Below are positions 11,801 to 23,700 of a stretch of DNA of 64,000 nt, in pieces (within the stretch, counting starts at the first letter, position 1; each line of letters opens with the position of its first letter). Under the pieces are notes generated by a model that worked only from the letters and a program-made list of their open reading frames with translations, did no database searches and was not told where the DNA came from. Origin of the DNA: Otatea glauca (Eukaryota; Streptophyta; Magnoliopsida; Poales; Poaceae); contig JAYEVK010000084.1 of assembly GCA_036346275.1 (NCBI GenBank), forward strand, positions 248,001 to 312,000. The letters run 5' to 3'. Made by a program: the position numbers and the translations under genes.

Positions 11801-12553
11801 TCACCAATGGGAGGTTGCGTCGGATGATCCGGTCCTACCAATATACCATGGTAAACAAGTCAAATCTCTCACCCAACACCTTGGTCCAATCAACTCATGC
11901 TCAGATGCAGTAAGGCAGGCTCACCATCTCCTTCTTGATCTTCTTCAGGTCCTTATCCGTTAAGGGATCCATATCAAAATCGTAGTAGAAGCCATTGTCT
12001 ATCCAGGGGCCTATGGTCACTTTGGAGTTGGGGAACAGTTTCTGAACAGCCATGGCCATCACATGGGCACACTACAGAAACGAGTATATATGCAACCGAA
12101 ATTAACCAACACTATGACACCTGAACACTAACAAATCGATGAACTGGGCACAAAATGAATGGTTAACTGGACGTTGAGAGCGAATTAACCACAGATATGA
12201 CAGTACAAGTACTGTAAAATGGACGGAGAAAAGGAGGGTAGCAGTAGTGGTACGGTGTGGCGGATGCGGAGCAGGCGGTCGGAGGACTCGTTGGTAGGGA
12301 GCACGACCCGCGCCTCCTCCTCCTCTTTCTTCTCGGTGGCTTCGGTCTGGGCCGCCTCCCCTGTGGCCTCGGCCGCTTCCGGTGCCGAGGGCGAGGCGGT
12401 GGAGGAGGAGCGGACGGCGGTTCTGCGGGAGGAGAGGGGTTTTTGGGAAGGGAACCCAAGTGGGAATGTGGCGGCGGCGGTTGGGCGGCGGCGCGGCGAT
12501 GAGCGGATGAGGCGGTGGTGGGAACGGAGCAAGGGAACGGAGAGAGTTGCCAT
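8861..12553 (-). CDS. Threonyl-tRNA synthetase, organellar (chloroplast/mitochondrial), 8 exons, 665 aa
   Basis: It charges tRNA-Thr with threonine using ATP. Exons on the - strand are 12254-12553, 11925-12071, 11687-11834, 11332-11585, 10485-10862, 9708-10016, 9420-9620 and 8861-9121. All junctions are GT-AG and the frame stays open for 1998 nt including the stop. The start is ATG at 12551-12553. Residues 1 to about 60 are rich in Ser, Arg, Pro and Ala and poor in acids, like a plastid or mitochondrial transit peptide. The editing (N2) domain shows HTCAH at 99-103, coded across the first intron, and CAGPH at 206-210. The catalytic core has zinc ligands expected at C362 (NCPYH), H413 (DDAH) and H539 (HRAVLGS), motif 2 around RYELSGSLHGLFRVRG and motif 3 at GSLERFFGVLIEHY. 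Exon 8 encodes the anticodon-binding domain. There is no room for an N-terminal TGS domain. Length and layout resemble the Arabidopsis organellar enzyme I remember as EMB2761. No lesion was seen, and the introns are 87-469 bp and free of TEs. Confidence 0.95.
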
Positions 12554-12700
12554 TTTGGCTCGGGCGGCGCCGAGCTCGGGAGCGTGTGGCGTGCGTTTAA
12601 CACGTTGGTCGTTGGGGAACCGCATCCACTGCCCGGTCCACCTGGATGGACCTCCAGCCGAAATCACAGCCGTCTGCTGAGCTTTGAGATCCGTGCTGGA
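12554..12700 (-). promoter_or_regulatory. Probable 5' UTR and proximal promoter of the ThrRS gene
   Basis: GC-rich sequence directly upstream of the start codon, falling to AT-rich DNA beyond about 12720. I see no clear TATA box, as is common for housekeeping genes. The limits are inferred. Confidence 0.35.
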
Positions 12701-13379
12701 GAGTGTGTTTTGAGGTGTATGATTTTGTTTTACTCTTGTATTTGTTCTATTTTGAGGAGATGGGCCTGATGTGACATGAGGTGTAATCCACTTCCATTTG
12801 AATTTTGAAAATTTGAATGGAGTCAGTGAGTCCGACAGAGTGTCAATCTATTCAAATAACCATATCCCTGGTATGGACAATGCTTGGGAATTTTAGTCAA
12901 GGGTTAGATTTTACGAAATAAAACTTGAGAAGGGAGGCTGTGTGTCAATGGAAGTAGTAGAATTTGGATTAAGCTATGTACCAGTTTATTTTGAGAAATA
13001 CATGAAAGCTTTATTATTATTGTTGTTGTTATTTGCTTTACTGTCATTTTAATCTACATAGTGTATTAAATTAAAAATGATGCTTTACTGCAAAATAGCC
13101 ATATCAGCCATTCTTTGGAATAAGCCTATAGTTATAATAGACTTGTATTTTGTTCATAACTTGTTGAGTGTTGTATGTACTCACCCTTGCCACAAAAAAA
13201 TCATCAATTGATGAGAAGTCTACACCTGCCTTGGAGGAGGAGTGTAAGAAAGAGGCAAGTTACTAGGGAGCAGACCTTGTCAGTTGCCTGTAGGATATTG
13301 ATGGATAATCTATGAAGTTTTCCATTTCACTATTATTATTTTTCTTAGAGTTTAAGCCCTGTGTGCCCTAATAATGTAA
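12701..13379. other. Intergenic sequence, nothing recognised
   Basis: AT-rich DNA upstream of the ThrRS gene with short TTATTATTGTTG-type simple sequence near 13011-13030. No ORF, TIR or LTR is supported. Confidence 0.4.
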
Positions 13380-13755
13380 AGTCGACCATAAAGTTATTCA
13401 ACTATCTTTTATTCAATAAATAGTGTCATATTATATTCTCTCCGTGTATGATTGTGATATTTCATCTATATTGCCACTGTGTGCACTAACGTGATTCTGG
13501 ATTAGTGCAGTATATAGAGAGGTTCCGGATTTGCACATTCGGGTCTCGACACCCTGCATAACATAATGAGTGTAAACTCGACCATAATGTCATAATACCT
13601 ATTTATTTATTAAATTTAGCTCATTTTATCCTTATTTCGTTATGTATAGAATTGATATTTTATCTATGTTGCTAATATGTGCACTAGTATAGTTCTGAAC
13701 TAGTGCAGTATGCACAGAGGATCCAGATTTATATATTCGGTGCTGACACCCAAGT
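13380..13755. repeat. Two diverged tandem copies of a ~190-bp repeat
   Basis: 13381-13555 and 13576-13751 share the same order of blocks: CTCGACCATAA, then TTGATATTT..ATCTAT..TTGC, TGTGCACTA, TAGTGCAGTAT and a TTCGG..TC..GACACC end. They are perhaps 70-75% identical by eye. They may derive from an LTR or other old repeat, but the family is not recognisable. Confidence 0.55.
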
Positions 13756-13770
13756 TCAAGTATGTGCTAC

Positions 13771-14165
13771 CACGGAAATTCACTAGAACAAGTGAAAATC
13801 CAAAATTCATGTGTTTAATTTCAAATGGGTATCACTGCATATTTGGCATGTTTGGAAAGTAAGCAACTCACCAGAATTCAGTTCAAATCCTAAATCCCCA
13901 CAAAACGTTGGGGAATGTTTCACATAAGCAAAAATACAGAGCCAGTGCAACATAGAAATGAGATGTGAAATTTTCCTGGTTAAGCCACACATGCTATGAC
14001 GGAATTTCACTATACCAAGTCCAAATCCAAAATTCATGCGTTCAGTTTCAAATGGGTATCACAGCATATTTGGCCTATTTGAAATGTAAGCAATTCACCA
14101 GAATTCTGTTCAAATTCGAAATCCCCACAAAACGTTGGGGAATGTTTCACATAACTGAAAATACC
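13771..14165. repeat. Direct repeat, ~165-bp copies with a 227-bp period
   Basis: Copies begin near 13771 and 13998. Both contain CAAATGGGTATCAC.GCATAT, ACCAGAATTC.GTTCAAAT and CCCCACAAAACGTTGGGGAA, the last with a CCCCA..TGGGG hairpin. Identity is roughly 85-90%. The second copy abuts the truncated end of the ADP/ATP carrier fragment, so this repeat forms the breakpoint of that fragment. Confidence 0.8.
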
Positions 14166-14197
14166 GTACCTCTTTTGGAAGAAGAGGATCTGGAGCC

Positions 14198-14663
14198 CTT
14201 GTATTTGACGGCCTCTCCTGCGGTCATCATTATCCTTCTACGGACGGTATCAATGGGGTAAGATGCAAGACCTGCACCATTGTGATCAGCCAACCAAGAG
14301 CGAAGCTCGCAAAGAAGTTGTCCTACAAACACGTGAAGACGGATAAAATAATGATGGGATCAGAAGAGTCCTGGTCCGAAGTACATTTAAATGTAGAGAG
14401 AAATTAATCTAGAATGAACCTGAAGACTGCCAGTGAGAACAACTGGCTTCAGATAATCGCACATTCCGAAGCACAGACCACTGTAAAGTGTAAACAATGA
14501 TTCGAACGCAAGAGATGTTGAATCCACGGTAAAGCCCAGCAATGCCATCTAACTTGAGTGTCTTGCGGTAGACATTCAAAAGCCCATTGAATTGCCTTTC
14601 ACCTCCCCCCTGGCTGCTTTTACATCTTTGGCCAGCCTTGTCCTAGCATAGTCGAGGGAGTAT
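14198..14663 (-). pseudogene. Fragment of a mitochondrial ADP/ATP carrier (AAC) gene, intron retained
   Basis: AAC exchanges ADP and ATP across the inner mitochondrial membrane. In - orientation the fragment reads YSLDYARTRLA, then RQFNGLLNVYRKTLKLDGIA with GLYRGFN, then YLKPVVLTGSLQ. A GT-AG intron (14323-14419) follows, then FFASFALGW and GAGLASYPIDTVRRRIMMTA ending at GEAVKYK. IDTVRRRIMM corresponds to the family signature RRRMMM, with one Met changed to Ile. There are at least three single-base frameshifts, and both ends of the protein are missing. The intron shows it is not a processed copy. It was probably moved as genomic DNA by a transposon or by duplication. Confidence 0.85.
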
Positions 14664-15400
14664 GGTTGGTGATCAGCCAACCGATTCAAGTCCCACATAC
14701 AACTTGGGACGTACCCTAAATCCCCAAATATCAACCAAATTGATCCAAACTAACGGGAGAGAATGGGTGAGATTACCTTTTAGAATGATCCTAAGCGTTT
14801 ATGAGCTTCAAAAGGTGGCCGGGTGGGGGAGGAGAGAATTGGCATGGGAGGAATTTGATGTGTGAAGCAGCCAATCAATGGTGTTACATGGAAGGAAAGT
14901 GATTGCATGACTCAAAGATGGATACACTCAACTTACCGAGTGAGCCATAACAAGATCTCGTGCAAACAAATTGTGGCGCCAACTCACAGTTCAGTCAACT
15001 AGCTGATCTGTTCGCCAACTTCCCAGTTAAATCTGCATTAATCTAGATGTCTCTAGCACGCCTATGATATTAGAAATATTATCTAGCCTAGTTTCACACA
15101 CTTTGAATAGTGCATCATTTGGAGATGTGTGTCAAAATTTAGGACTGTTTTGGTGGAAGTAATACCAGGGCAGGCATCACGGTGGTGCGCTAGTTTTTGA
15201 CAAGTTTGTTTCCTGGTGACTTTTCAGTTGCTTGATGACCTCTGAGCTAGTCATTAGTGTTTACACATAAGCTAGAAGGGATGTGCCTTATTTATAAATA
15301 CTATGTAATAGCCTAAACAGCTTTGTGTTGTTGTTCCTTGTTAAAAGGATTCCGAACGCAAGACCTGCTACTGTTCTTCAAACTAACTTACCATCGGGGT
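14664..15400. other. Intergenic sequence, nothing recognised
   Basis: Low-complexity-free DNA without a supported ORF or terminal repeats. It ends at the 8-bp target site GTTGGGAA of the next hAT element. Confidence 0.4.
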
Positions 15401-15408
15401 GTTGGGAA

Positions 15409-15944
15409 CAGGGAGGGCAGTTTTACCCATGGGTTTAGATACCTGCGTGTATCCGATCTGATAAGGATGGGTATGAGTAGCACTTCAGACCCACGGGTTT
15501 TTGGGTTTAGATACCTGATAAGATCATAGAATGGACGTGGATATCAATTTGTACCCATGGATACCCAATAGGTATCCTATGACATATGGGCTCCACTTTT
15601 AGAGGCACGTAACCCTATTAAGTTACATCAATGGTATCCATTGGGTTCGGGTAACCATATTTAGTTACATCAATGTGTACCCAATGGGTATCCTATGTGC
15701 CCATGTTTAATTACATCAAACTACCCATGGGTACCCATTGGGTTCAAGTACCCATCGGGTTCAGGTGTGGGCACAATTCTATGCCCGAAAAGCCTAACGG
15801 GTTCGGGTACCCATCTGGTTCGGGTGTGGGCATAATTCCATTCCTGAAAAGCCTAATGGGCTCGGGTGGGAGGCACAATTTCGAGTTTCGGGTTTGAGTG
15901 GGCGGCAATCGTACTCAAAGATACCCACCCGATTGCCATCCCTA
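15409..15944. mobile_element. hAT-type MITE (536 bp), TSD GTTGGGAA
   Basis: Flanked by GTTGGGAA at 15401-15408 and 15945-15952. The ends CAGGGAGGGCAGTTTTACCC and, inverted, TAGGGATGGCAATCGGGTGG match imperfectly. The interior is built from many short CCCATGGGTACCCATTGGGT-like units in both orientations and is non-coding. Confidence 0.87.
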
Positions 15945-15952
15945 GTTGGGAA

Positions 15953-16284
15953 CCTTAGTGTGGCATATTTTCCTCCCAACATCAAACTTGTTAACTGTGA
16001 GGTTCTTGGGATTGTTCGTCATTGTTATTGGGCAGCGCATACATTTGTGTCAAAATAGGAGGAAGGAGATAGAAAAAGAAAAGAATGGCAGTAGGTCTAG
16101 CACGCAGCCTCTGTATCCCCTCCCTGCCACGCCACGCTACATGCCATGGCACTGTCACGCCGACATACGTGGTGTGGCCAAGGACGACCGCCGCCATGCC
16201 ATCTGGCACATTTGGCCATGCTGATCAACCGGACGTGGCAGTGTATATTTACCAAGCCGCATGCCTTGATGTGACTAAAAAGAT
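15953..16284. other. Short unassigned spacer
   Basis: GC-richer sequence around 16100-16240 followed by AT-rich DNA. ACTAAAAAGATCATAATTGA at 16273-16292 recurs at 18962-18981 and marks the left edge of the duplicated LTR/CACTA unit. Confidence 0.4.
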
Positions 16285-16999
16285 CATAATTGAAGCAGAA
16301 GATTCAAATGTCCAGCATTATACCTTTTCTCAAATGGAGTATATCCTAAAAAAAAGCTCGTCGTCATAATCCCCGTAACCTGTGGTGAAGTACACATCTT
16401 TAGGTACATTGCTTTGTTCATCCACTGAACCAACAATTTAAGCAAGATTGAGTATTTTTGTACTCAGCCAGACTTGTAGTGTATCGTAAAATATAATAAA
16501 TGCAGGCTATGTAAAGGAAGAGGCTTTTATGTTAGTTTGCATAAAGCGATATTGAAATATAAATATCAAGTAATAGATTGTAAACGGAACTTGCAGGAGC
16601 AATTTGACAAATATGTAAATAGCAAGTATGTATGATATAAATGTAACTACTTATAGTCCCCCATGAATGTGATTATCGAACCGTCCATTACCATTTCGTG
16701 GCATAATATCTGAAACAACTTTTTACAATATTTTCAACTCAACCCTTTTTAGGAAAATACCAAAATTTCTAACTAGTGTTGGCACACCAGAGCAGCTTGT
16801 AACTGCGAGCATGGTTTTTCAAAAAGTTTTACACTTTGCAGAGGTGTACATCTTTACCCCCAAGACATGATCAACTCTTTTAGCCGCTATTTTCTCTCTT
16901 CCTTTGACGCATGGCCAAGAGGTCACGACATAAGCCGTTACATCACTTAGACCTAACTTTACACCAGCCCGGTGATGACAAACCCTTGCTATGGTGGTG
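16285..16999 (-). mobile_element. Partial second copy of the Tekay-type LTR end
   Basis: Homologous along its whole length to 19215-19931, with substitutions and small indels. Shared blocks include ATCATAATCCCCGTAACCTG-like and TTTACACTTTGCAGA-like stretches. The last ~190 bp of the LTR (19027-19214) is missing here. It runs up to GTG, directly followed by a CACTA terminus at 17000, exactly as in the larger copy. Confidence 0.75.
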
Positions 17000-18960
17000 C
17001 ACTACTATAGAAAGAGTTATATTAGATGCTCTATCGCTGACGGTTTTTAGATAAAAACATCAGTGATGACAATGGTAGTCATCATAGAAGAGTTGAAATT
17101 AACTGACATGAAGTCTCATGATTGTTACTCCTCCAACATGAAGAGACTTGTTTTGACGTAAGATTTGAAATTAAGTGGCATAAAGTCTCATAATTGTTAT
17201 GTGCTAATGACACAGATGCTCCCTATCGCAATTAGACGTATTTTGCGGATTAAGGTCCAGGAGACAATCATGAGGCTGTATTATTTTTTTAACACAATTG
17301 CTTAAAAGGTCATCGATCCCGAAGAACTAGATGCTCTGCAGGCTGAGATGGTGATGACTCTATGTAATCTTGAGATGTATTTCCCTCCGTCATTTTTCGA
17401 TATCATGGTCCATCTATTTATTCATCTTGTGGGAGAGATAAAGATGTGTTGACTTGTGTTTCTATGTAGCATATACCCATTCGTGAGTATATGGGAATTC
17501 TCAAGTCCTACGTTTGGAATTGATCTCGGTCGGATGGTAACATTATCGAAAGTTATGCAACCGAAGAGGTCATCGATAGGTGTGCCTCGATCTCGCCATA
17601 AGGGGAGGCTCCAAGGTATCGGGACCATCGAAAGGAAAGCAATCACGTCTGATCCGGTTGTGTGTGCTCGAGCCCATTTCACAGTTTTGCAACACATGAC
17701 TATGTTGTCCCTGTATATCGTCAAGAACAAGCACTGGCTAAGGCAAGACTGGCACGGCAGGAGTCATGGATCACGGGACAGTATAACCTTCAGTTGAACA
17801 AATGATTGAAGGAACGACCAATCACGGGGAGCTCATCAGATGACACGTTGACATAGTTAGCAAAATGGCCAACTATTACAGTTGTGATATGGAAAGGATA
17901 CCACTTAAATGGGTACACATTTTGCACGAGGTATCAGGATATGAAGAGCATAAACTAAAATAGCGTTGTCCTCATAAATGCGTTCAATACTGCTGGGTCG
18001 ACGAGGGGCTCCTATTATAGATTCAAAGAGGAGATTTGAAAGCTCGACAATGTACTTTTCAAGATCCATCTATTTCGGTACCATTAGATCCACCTCCAAC
18101 ATGTGAAGGTTGGTAAACATGGCATCACTACTGTAGACCTCGAACGTGTCGGATACCAAGATGAACCATTTGTACTAGCTAACCAGGTTTTACAAGTCTT
18201 CTATGTAACCGACTAGTCGAACAAGAAGCGTCACGTAGTTCTTCATTAAAAAAGGAGGACTATCGGAGTTGGGAATGTAGTAGATAAGGAAGAATACAAA
18301 TAATTTGACGAGTTTCCTCCTATTGGAAATAACATAACAGTTGGGAAAGAATAACCTGAGGAAGCAGCTAGCTACACACGCATCGATCATCGTGAAGGGC
18401 TAATTTTTATACAAAATAATAAGTATTGGAGTTATGATGAGGTTGTCATGTTTATTTGTCATGTCTTTATGTACAAAAGCTGTATGTATATCATATATTC
18501 ATAATTCAGTGTTACAATAGCATGGCTGGCTTGTTTTGTTCCTGAGAGAAGCAATGATACTAGTTTTGAGTTTATTGTTCGTGGTTCACAAAACTATAGT
18601 ACACAAGACTCCAAATTCAACCAACTATCTTTTCAAACACCAAGGCTAATGGCATTCATATTTTTATCTTTTTAGTATGAGCAAAATGATGTGTTCATGG
18701 AAGAACAAAGTTAACAACATTCAAAATTAGTGTGAATCTTCTAGAAACATAAAGTATAACTTGGTATAATTTAGTGGAAGATACGGTTCTATACTATAAC
18801 ACATTTGAATTATTTCAATTGCAAATTCTACTGAACTAAACATTAGAGACGGTTCTAGTATAGAACCATCTTTGATGTACCGACCACATCACAAACGGTT
18901 CTATACTAGAACCATTTCTGATATTGTAACATCAGAGATGGTTCTACCCCATAAAGCCCA
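17000..18960 (+). mobile_element. CACTA element copy B, internally deleted, right TIR not found
   Basis: It begins CACTACTATAGAAAGAGTTA, almost identical to the terminus at 19932, and is preceded by GTG. Only the C-terminal part of a TNP2-type transposase remains (about 17140-18415), joined almost directly to the 5' subterminal region, so about 2.5 kb is deleted relative to copy A. Subterminal ACGGTTCTA..TAGAACC motifs lie at 18845-18950. The sequence passes into ACTAAAAAGATCATAATTGA at 18962 without a TAGTG end. Confidence 0.75.
17140..18415 (+). pseudogene. TNP2-like transposase fragment (C-terminal half), copy B
   Basis: Co-linear with 22680-24010. Recognisable stretches include MYFPPSFFDIMVHLFIHLVG and the DUF4216-like tail. 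There are multiple stops and frameshifts, and the N-terminal zinc-binding and catalytic parts are absent. It cannot encode an active enzyme. Confidence 0.8.
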
Positions 18961-20284
18961 CTAAAAAGATCATAATTGAAAATATAGTTAGAGTATGATT
19001 ATTCTTGAGATATAACTAAAAAAAGATGTCGGGACCCTCCTTTCTGTGTGGAATACCAGGAAGGTCCTATGTGCATACTGTACTAGTCCCATGCATTATC
19101 AATGACTAGCACGCACATTTGTAATATTGTTGTCACATCTATATATAAAGGTCATGAATACATTATAGAGATATAGTTCATACAATACGGCCATAAAAGG
19201 CCAAATTAAAACGCAACAGAAGATTCAAAAGTCCGGCAATATGCCTTCTCCTAAAATACCACAGGCAACTGATCAGGAGTAGATCTTACAAAAGCTCGTC
19301 ATCATAATCCCCGTAACCTGTGGTGAAGTACACATCTTCAGGTATGTTGCTTTGTTCGTCCACTGAACCAACAATTTAAGCAGTGTTGAGTATGTACTTA
19401 GCAAGACTTGTAGTGTATCATAAAACATAATAAATACAGGCTATGTAAAGGAAGAGGCTTCTACATTAATTTGCATAAAGCGATATTGAAATATGAATAT
19501 GAAGTAATAGATTGTAAACGGAATCTGCAAGAGCAATTTGACAAATATGCAAATAGCAAGTATGTATGACATAAATGCAACTACTCACAATCCTCCATGA
19601 ATGCGAGTATCGAATCGTCCATTGCCATTTCGTGGTATAATATCTAAAAAAAATTTACAATATTTTCAACTCAACCTTTTTTAAGAAAATACCAAAACTT
19701 CTAACTTGTGTCGGCACACCAGAGTAGCTCATAACCACGAGCATGGTTTTTTGAAAAGTTTTACAATCTGCAAAGGTGTACATCTTTACCCATAAGACAC
19801 GACCAACTCTTTTTACCACTATTTTCTCTCTTCCTTTGACGCGTGGTCAAGAGGTCATAACATGAACCCTTACATCATCTAGACCTAACTTTGCACCAGC
19901 TCGGTGATGACAAACCCCTGCTATGGAGGTGCACTACTATAGAAAGGGTTATATTAGATGCTCTATCACTGACGATTTTTGGATAAAACCGTCAATGATG
20001 ATAATGGTGGTCATCACAGACGGTTTTTTTCAAAAAAAAAACCTCAGTGATAGCTGCAATATCACTTACTGTTTTTGTTTAAAACTATTTGTGATGACAA
20101 TGGTATGAATTAATATCACTGATGGTTTTTTTTCAAAACTGCCTGTGGTGTGACCTACCATATATATATATAAAATACAGAGCCCCGCCCCACTTAGTGT
20201 TTTTAGGATTTCGGGATATAACTTTGAGGTGGCTACTGTTGTGAGGCGATTTTGTGAAATAAGACCATTAATTTGGAAGGGTGA

Positions 20285-20640
20285 TTGTAGATCCATTTGT
20301 TTCTTGGTGATCTAAGGTTAGTAATTGATTCTTATTGCATTATATTCAAGATCTAGCTTGGTAAAGAGAGAATTAAATATTGTTTAGATCTAACTTGTAG
20401 ATCCATTTGTTTCTTAGTGATCTAACATTAGTAATTGGTTCTAATTGCATTATATTCAAGATCTAGCTTGGTAAAGATATAATTGAATATTTTTTAGAAT
20501 TGTTTAGATATAGCTTGTAGATTTAGTTGTTCTTTGCAATCTAAGGTAGTAATTGGTTATAATTGCATTATATTGAAAGATGTAGCTAGCTTGGTAAAGG
20601 AAGAATTGAAGATGCTTGGTTTAGATAAATCTAGCTAGCT
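20285..20640. repeat. Three tandem ~115-bp repeats in the CACTA 5' leader
   Basis: Units start near 20287, 20397 and 20516. Each carries a TTGTAGATCCATTTGTT-like start, GGTTATAATTGCATTATATT-like middle and AGCTTGGTAAAG end. They lie between the subterminal region and the TNP2 start and are probably part of its transcribed leader. Confidence 0.75.
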
Positions 20641-20789
20641 TGGTATAGAGAAGATTTTATGGATCTAGCATGGCTTATGATTTAGAGTAGGGTTTAGCTA
20701 GTTAATTTGTACTCCAATTTAAGAATGTGTGCATGTGCACTCTTAGTGTACTTCAATATTTAATAATAATTGTTATATACGTAGCGTAG

Positions 20790-23700
20790 ATGGACCAAAT
20801 CTAGATGTACATTGAGAACCATGTGAGTGCCGAGTACATTAATGGCATCTCCACTTTTAGAAGAGCTACAGAGAAGGATATGTTTAATAAGAGGATGTGA
20901 TTTATGTCTTATCCGTGCATTGACTGTGAGAATCTGAGGATATTTCAAAACTCAACGCAGGTCAAAGCACACTTGATTCTAAGGGGTTTCAAAAGGGGTA
21001 TACATGTTGGACCGGTCACGGTGAAGAGTAGACTATACAGGAAGCAGGTAGTATTAACATCACCGACAAAGTCAGCGATATACCGGATGACATCGATTGT
21101 GCTTCCGATGAGGATAGGTAGCACGATGATAATATGGATCAGATGCTGCGGGATACAGAAGGGAATTGTGATGACCGAGAGTATGGTAAATTCTGAGCTT
21201 GATGGATGACTTAGAGAAACATTTGTTCCATGTCTACAAGTCAAAATACATAAGGTTATCAACCATGCTTGAATTGCCGAAATTGAAGGCAAGCAACGGT
21301 TGGTCCGATAAGAGTTTCGCAACGCTGTTTAGTCTTTTAGCGGACATGCATCCAGAGGAAAATGAGTTGCCGATAACCACCTACGAAGCCATGAAAATTC
21401 TTTGTCCCTTGGGAATGGAAGCAGAAAGAATACATGAATGTCCAAACGATTGTATCCTCTTTCGTAAAGTGTACGTAAACTGGTATGTATGTTTGATGTG
21501 CAACATATCCCGGTACAAGCATAAGAATCAATCATATGATGATAGCGAGGGCATCGATACGAATAAAGGACCTCCTGCTAAGGTGGCGTGGTATCTACCT
21601 ATAATTCCCCATTTGAAGTATTTATTTGCGAACCCAAAGGAGGCAAAACTACTGTGTTGGCACTCGGAGGAGCGTAACAAGGATGGAATGCTAAGGCACC
21701 CTGTTGATTCCACCTAGTAGAGAAACATCAATACGAGGTTTCAAGAATTCGATGCGGATCTAACGAATATAAGGTTTGGATTGAGTGCAGATGGAATAAA
21801 TCCTTTCGGTAACATAAGCAGCCGATATAACACTTGGCCTGTGAATCTCTGTATCTACAAACTTTCTCCTTGGTTTTCTATGAAGCAGAAGGACATTTTG
21901 TTGTCTTTACTTATCCAAGGTCCGAAACAACCTGGGAATAATATTGATGTATACCTTATACCATTGGTGGAAGATTTGAAAACACTATAGGTTCCTGGGA
22001 TACAGGTGTGGGATGCATACAAACAAGAGAACTTCAGTTTGTACTGCCTATTGTTCTGCACCACAAATGATTACCTTGCTCTGCTAACCTATCAGGCTAG
22101 AGTACAAAAGGAGCTAAAGCCTACACTCACTACTTAAATGATACCAAGAGTGTGGCTGAATCACTCGTGCAAAACCATGCACATGCGTCACCTTAGGTTC
22201 CTTTGGAGGAATCACCCATACCGCAAGATGAATAAATAATTCGATGGAAGAAATGAAGACAGTTTAGCTCCAAGGCCTTTAAGCGGGAGAGATGTTCATG
22301 ATATGGTTAAAGATTTGGATGTTGCGCATGGAAAGAGATGTAAATCAAGGACCCGTGAGAAGAGCATGTGAAAGAAGTGATCAATATTTTGGGACCTAAC
22401 TTACTGGGGCACCTAGAAGTTCACCACTTCATCGATGTCATGCATGTGGAGAAGAATATCTGTGATAGCTTGATTGGTCTCTTACTGAACATTAAGGGAA
22501 AAACAAAAGATGGTATCAACGCAAGGCTTGACTTGATCAATATGGTCATAAGACCTGAGTTAGCGCCAAAAGAGACCGATAAAGGCTGAACATACTGCGA
22601 ATTTGCTTGTTACACTTTTTCTAAGGCTGAGAGAACTGAATTGTGCTAGTTCTTGCATGGTGTGAAAGTTACGTCCAGTTACTCCTTCAACATGAACAGA
22701 TTTGTTTTGATGCAAGATTTAAAATTAACTTGCCTGAAGTCTCGTGATTGTTATGTACTGATGACACATATGCCCCCTATCACAATTACAAGTATTTTGC
22801 CGATCAAGGTCCTGGAGACAATCACGAGGCTGTGTTATTTCTTTAACACAATTGCTCAAAAGGTCATCAATCCCGAAGGACTAGATGCTTTGCAAGCTGA
22901 GGTGGTGATGACTCTATGTAATCTTGAGATGTATTTTCCTCCGTCATTTTTTGATATCATGGTCCATCTCTTTGTTCACCTTATGAGAGAGATAAAGATG
23001 TGTGGGTTCATGTTTCTATGTAGCATATACCCATTTGAGAGGTACATGGAAATTCTTAAGTCCTACGTATGAAATTGATCTCGGCCGAAGGGTAGCGGCG
23101 TCGAAGTTCATGCAATGAAAGAGGTCATCGAGTTCTGTGTCGATTACATGGCTCAGGTCAAACTGATAAGTGTACCTCGATCTCGCCATGAGGGGAGGCT
23201 CTAGGGTATCGGGACCATCAGAAGGAAAGCAATCACGCCTGATCTGATTGTGTGTGCTTGAACCCATTTCCTGGTTTTGTAACACATGGCTGTGGTGTCC
23301 CCGTATATCGTCGAGCACAAGCACTGGTTAAGGCAAGAGAATCCGACACTGCAGGAGTCTTGGATCACGAGAAAGCATAATCTTCTGTTCAACAAATGGT
23401 TGAAGGAGCGACCCATCACGGGGAGCTCGTTAGATGATACGCTAACATGGTTGGCAAAAGGTCCAACTTTTACAGTTGTGATATGGAAAGGATACGACTT
23501 ACATGTGTACACATTTTACACGAGATATTAGGATACAAAGAGCACAAACTAGAATAGCGGTGTCCGCATAAATGCGTTTAATATCGCTAGGTCGACGAGG
23601 AGCTCCTACTATGGATTAATAGATGAGATTTGAAAGCTCGACTACGTACTTTCCAAGATCCCCCTATTTCTGTACCATTAGGTCCACCTCCAGCATGTGA

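Noticed and set aside
12219..12680. 153-aa plus-strand ORF
   Set aside because: Antisense shadow of the GC-rich first exon of the ThrRS gene.
19286..19643. Two apparent minus-strand exons giving a short acidic C-terminus (DEQSNIPEDVYFTTGYGD...) next to the CACTA element
   Set aside because: The whole surrounding block reads as the 3' part of a Tekay-type LTR and is present twice; these are pseudo-ORFs commonly seen in such LTRs, not a host gene.
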